Below, piece after piece: positions 62,125 to 64,000 of a stretch of 64,000 bases of DNA. Below the pieces are notes generated by a model. It saw only the letters and a list, made by a program, of their open reading frames with translations. It did not search any database and had not been told where the DNA came from. Within the stretch, counting starts at the first letter, position 1. Every line of letters begins with the position of its first letter. Source of the DNA: Allobosea sp. LC85 (GTDB taxonomy: Bacteria; Pseudomonadota; Alphaproteobacteria; Rhizobiales; Beijerinckiaceae). The stretch is taken from the NCBI RefSeq assembly GCF_000735605.1, contig NZ_JPKG01000018.1:1-64000 (forward strand), given 5' to 3'. Position numbers and translations under genes: made by a program.

Positions 62125-62394
62125 AGGGGTAGTCCTTACGTTTCAGATCCGCGTTCGTATGTGGAAGACACGACTTGACGCGCGGACGCCTCGCCGTGGC
62201 CTTGATAACGATGTGTGGTGGATCTGAATCGTGCCCGCCGACCGGGAAATCCCGCGCGGAGGATTGGCCAGAACCCGGCCGCATCTCGTCTTACATGGGC
62301 GGCACTAGCATAAATTGCAATGCGGGTCCAGCGCAGCGCCCTGATGCGCAACGGAGTGCCTCGATGGCCGTCCGACATGGCGGCGCTCTCACGA

Positions 62395-63099
62395 TCAGTC
62401 GATCTCGCCCAGAAGCCGGACGAGGCCACCCAGATCCGTCAGCCGGCGATAGCGCTGCTCCGCAACCGGTTCCTCGGCATGTTCGAGCACCCAGGTCAGT
62501 TCATGCGGCACATGCACGGCCCAGGCCCCCGCCTGCAGCGCCGGCAGGATGTCCGACTTCAGCGAGTTGCCGACCATCATTGCATGTCTCGCGCCGTCAC
62601 CATGACGGGCGAAGATGCGTTCATAGGTCGTGACGCTCTTGTCGCTGACGATCTCGACCGCCTGGAAGAAATCGCCGAGCCCTGACTGGGCGAGCTTGCG
62701 TTCCTGATCAAAGAGATCGCCCTTGGTGATCAGCACCAGCCTGTATTCGGAGGCCAAAGCCTCCAATGTTTCCTGTACACCCGGAAGCGTCTCGACCGGA
62801 TGCGCCAGCATCTCACGCCCGGCGGCAAGGATCTCCGCAATGACGGAGGCCGGCACATTGCCGCCTGTGATCTCGATCGCGGTCTCGATCATAGAGAGCG
62901 TGAAGCCCTTGATGCCAAATCCGTAGAAGCCGAGATTGCGGCGCTCCGCATCCAGCAACCTGCCGGAGATGTCGGCCGCTTCGCCGTGCTCGCCGAGCAG
63001 GGTGACGAAACGGTCCTCCGTCAGCCGGAAGAACTGCTCGTTCTGCCAGAGCGTGTCGTCGGCATCGAAGCCGATCGTGGTCAGCGCGCGAGACGGCAC
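62395..63099 (-). CDS. HAD-superfamily hydrolase (YjjG/phosphoglycolate-phosphatase-like)
   Basis: 234 residues. HAD motif I is F-D-A-D-D-T-L-W, with the nucleophile Asp followed by A-D rather than the common x-D-G-T. Motif II is L-I-T-K-G, motif III the Lys in V-S-D-K-S, and motif IV V-G-N-S-L-K-S-D, which binds Mg2+. A helical cap lies between residues 20 and 95. It removes phosphate from a small metabolite, not identifiable here. The alpha/beta hydrolase gene lies 4 bases upstream on the same strand. Confidence 0.88.
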   Translation of the reverse strand: MPSRALTTIGFDADDTLWQNEQFFRLTEDRFVTLLGEHGEAADISGRLLDAERRNLGFYGFGIKGFTLSMIETAIEITGGNVPASVIAEILAAGREMLAHPVETLPGVQETLEALASEYRLVLITKGDLFDQERKLAQSGLGDFFQAVEIVSDKSVTTYERIFARHGDGARHAMMVGNSLKSDILPALQAGAWAVHVPHELTWVLEHAEEPVAEQRYRRLTDLGGLVRLLGEID

Positions 63100-63103
63100 G
63101 GTC

Positions 63104-63925
63104 TCAGCCCTTCAACTCGGACATGAAGCGGTCGACCTCGGCATTGAAACGCGTCGCATCCTCGAAATAGACGGAATGGCCCGTTTCGGGAACGCTGACG
63201 AAGCGGCCCCGCGGAGCATGGGCGGCGACGGCCTCTACGCCACAAGGTGGGACGACGAGGTCATCGGCGCCTGAAAGGAACAAGGCGGGACAATCGAGTG
63301 CGGCAAGGTCCGCGGGCGAGCGGTTGCGCGCCTCCCAGATGCGTTGTCGAACAAGGGCCTTGTCCAGGCCTGCATTGATGCGGTCGATGGATTTGTAGAG
63401 CTCGTAGAGCGCCGGCAAGCGTTTCGCGAAGGCTTCGCCGCAGGCGGGATGGATACCGCTCTCGGCCCAACGCGGCAGAGTCTCATCGACTCGCCGCTGC
63501 CAGGCCGCGAGTTCGCTCGAGATATCGCTTTCGGCCTTGCCGAAATCGAGCGTGCCGGTGGTGCAGGCCATGACGAGCCCTCTCACCGCCCCGGGGTTCG
63601 CCAGCGCATAGTCCACACAGCTCCAGCCGCCCATGGATTGCGCGACCAGGACCGGCCGCTCCAGCGACAGATGGGTGATCAGCGCGGCAAGATCGCCGGC
63701 ATAGTCTGCCGGATCAGGACCGCCGGCCACCGGCTCCGACGGCGAGAAGCCGCGATGAGCGAAGGTCACGCAGCTGTGCCGCGGGCTGAAATGAGCGACC
63801 TGCTGCCACCAGGACAGATGATTGCCGCCCAGCCCATGAGCGAACACGATCGGCGGGCCGGAGCCCGTGACCTCGTAATAGAGCTTGCCGAAAGGGCGGG
63901 AGAGTTGGCCAATACGCGTCTGCAT
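63104..63925 (-). CDS. Alpha/beta hydrolase
   Basis: 273 residues. The oxyanion-hole motif H-G-L-G-G-N-H-L-S-W, the nucleophile elbow A-Q-S-M-G-G-W with catalytic Ser, acid S-G-A-D-D-L-V-V-P and base E-T-G-H-S-V-Y-F-E give a complete triad in the right order. A cap of about 60 residues lies between strands 6 and 7. The nearest relatives by feel are 3-oxoadipate enol-lactonase-like esterases, but the substrate is open. It is likely co-transcribed with the HAD gene. Confidence 0.9.
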   Translation of the reverse strand: MQTRIGQLSRPFGKLYYEVTGSGPPIVFAHGLGGNHLSWWQQVAHFSPRHSCVTFAHRGFSPSEPVAGGPDPADYAGDLAALITHLSLERPVLVAQSMGGWSCVDYALANPGAVRGLVMACTTGTLDFGKAESDISSELAAWQRRVDETLPRWAESGIHPACGEAFAKRLPALYELYKSIDRINAGLDKALVRQRIWEARNRSPADLAALDCPALFLSGADDLVVPPCGVEAVAAHAPRGRFVSVPETGHSVYFEDATRFNAEVDRFMSELKG

Positions 63926-63949
63926 GGTGCGAAACTAGACCGGTGAGCG

Positions 63950-64000
63950 TTATCGCGCCAATGCGGGATTGTCGGTCTCGGGCGCAGCATGGCGCAGGCC
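63950..64000 (-). CDS. Possible C-terminal end of a gene running in from the right edge
   Basis: Read leftward from 64000 the frame gives 16 residues, ending D-N-P-A-L-A-R before TAA at 63950-63952, 24 bases upstream of the alpha/beta hydrolase start on the same strand. The short peptide fits a real C-terminus in composition but is too short to identify. Confidence 0.3.
   Translation of the reverse strand, partial: GLRHAAPETDNPALAR

Overview
The window is GC-rich alphaproteobacterial chromosome, most like the order Hyphomicrobiales (Rhizobiales); a Bosea-type relative is my best guess. The main evidence is lineage-typical content: a hisS-hisZ-hisG block, a GntR repressor with BioR-type boxes beside bioY, a NadQ-like (COG4111) regulator together with nadABC, a UPF0314 gene, and intergenic palindromes of the kind common in rhizobia. 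No rRNA, tRNA, CRISPR array or prophage was recognised. Nearly all the sequence is chromosomal housekeeping and metabolism, with short accessory insertions.

Layout. 1-293: N-terminus and upstream flank of an IS110-family transposase that runs off the left edge. 0.3-4.6 kb: an orphan PhnD-type binding protein, a DoxX protein, an exporter with fused ABC and membrane domains, and a META-domain protein. 4.8-8.6 kb: hisS-hisZ-hisG. 8.7-14.0 kb: the glycolate oxidase operon glcD-glcE-UPF0314-glcF, interrupted between glcD and glcE by a cassette made of a small GIY-YIG nuclease gene framed by two 148-bp inverted-arm repeats; a LysR gene diverges from glcD. 15-25 kb: SMP-30 lactonase, AbrB-family membrane protein, aminotransferase, mscL, a 1187-residue transporter-like hybrid histidine kinase, thioesterase, tyrosine phosphatase and the NadQ-like regulator. 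25-39 kb: xseB, dxs, tlyA and an RNA methyltransferase, interleaved with accessory genes (LysR/quinone reductase, bioY/bioR, pirin, MFS, SRAP, FAD oxidase), with palindromic repeats at many of the junctions. 39-48.7 kb: cysteine synthase, an ASCH-like/winged-helix protein, corA, two SDRs, a methyltransferase, acyl-CoA dehydrogenase, Sua5 and LysR. 48.7-49.9 kb: an AT-richer gene with an HsdR N-terminal-type nuclease domain, probably acquired by transfer. 50-55.8 kb: acuI preceded by a 13-bp hairpin, an MFS gene, a SleB-type hydrolase, a GDCCVxC protein with a methyltransferase, and a secreted 23-residue-repeat protein. 55.9-59.5 kb: nadA-nadB-nadC behind a palindromic operator candidate. 59.6-64 kb: infA, an RhlE-type helicase, a cold-shock protein, a HAD phosphatase and an alpha/beta hydrolase.

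The strongest candidate for something undescribed is the glc-operon cassette. The two repeats have the same length, nearly identical arms and unrelated centres, and compensatory base changes preserve a hairpin. The GIY-YIG gene fits between them with only 8 and 13 bases to spare. This resembles a REPIN with its own dedicated nuclease, in place of the Y1 transposase that partners known REPINs. Other leads are the hairpin over the acuI ribosome-binding site, the NadQ/nadA palindrome, and the IS110 upstream region that may encode a bridge-type guide RNA.
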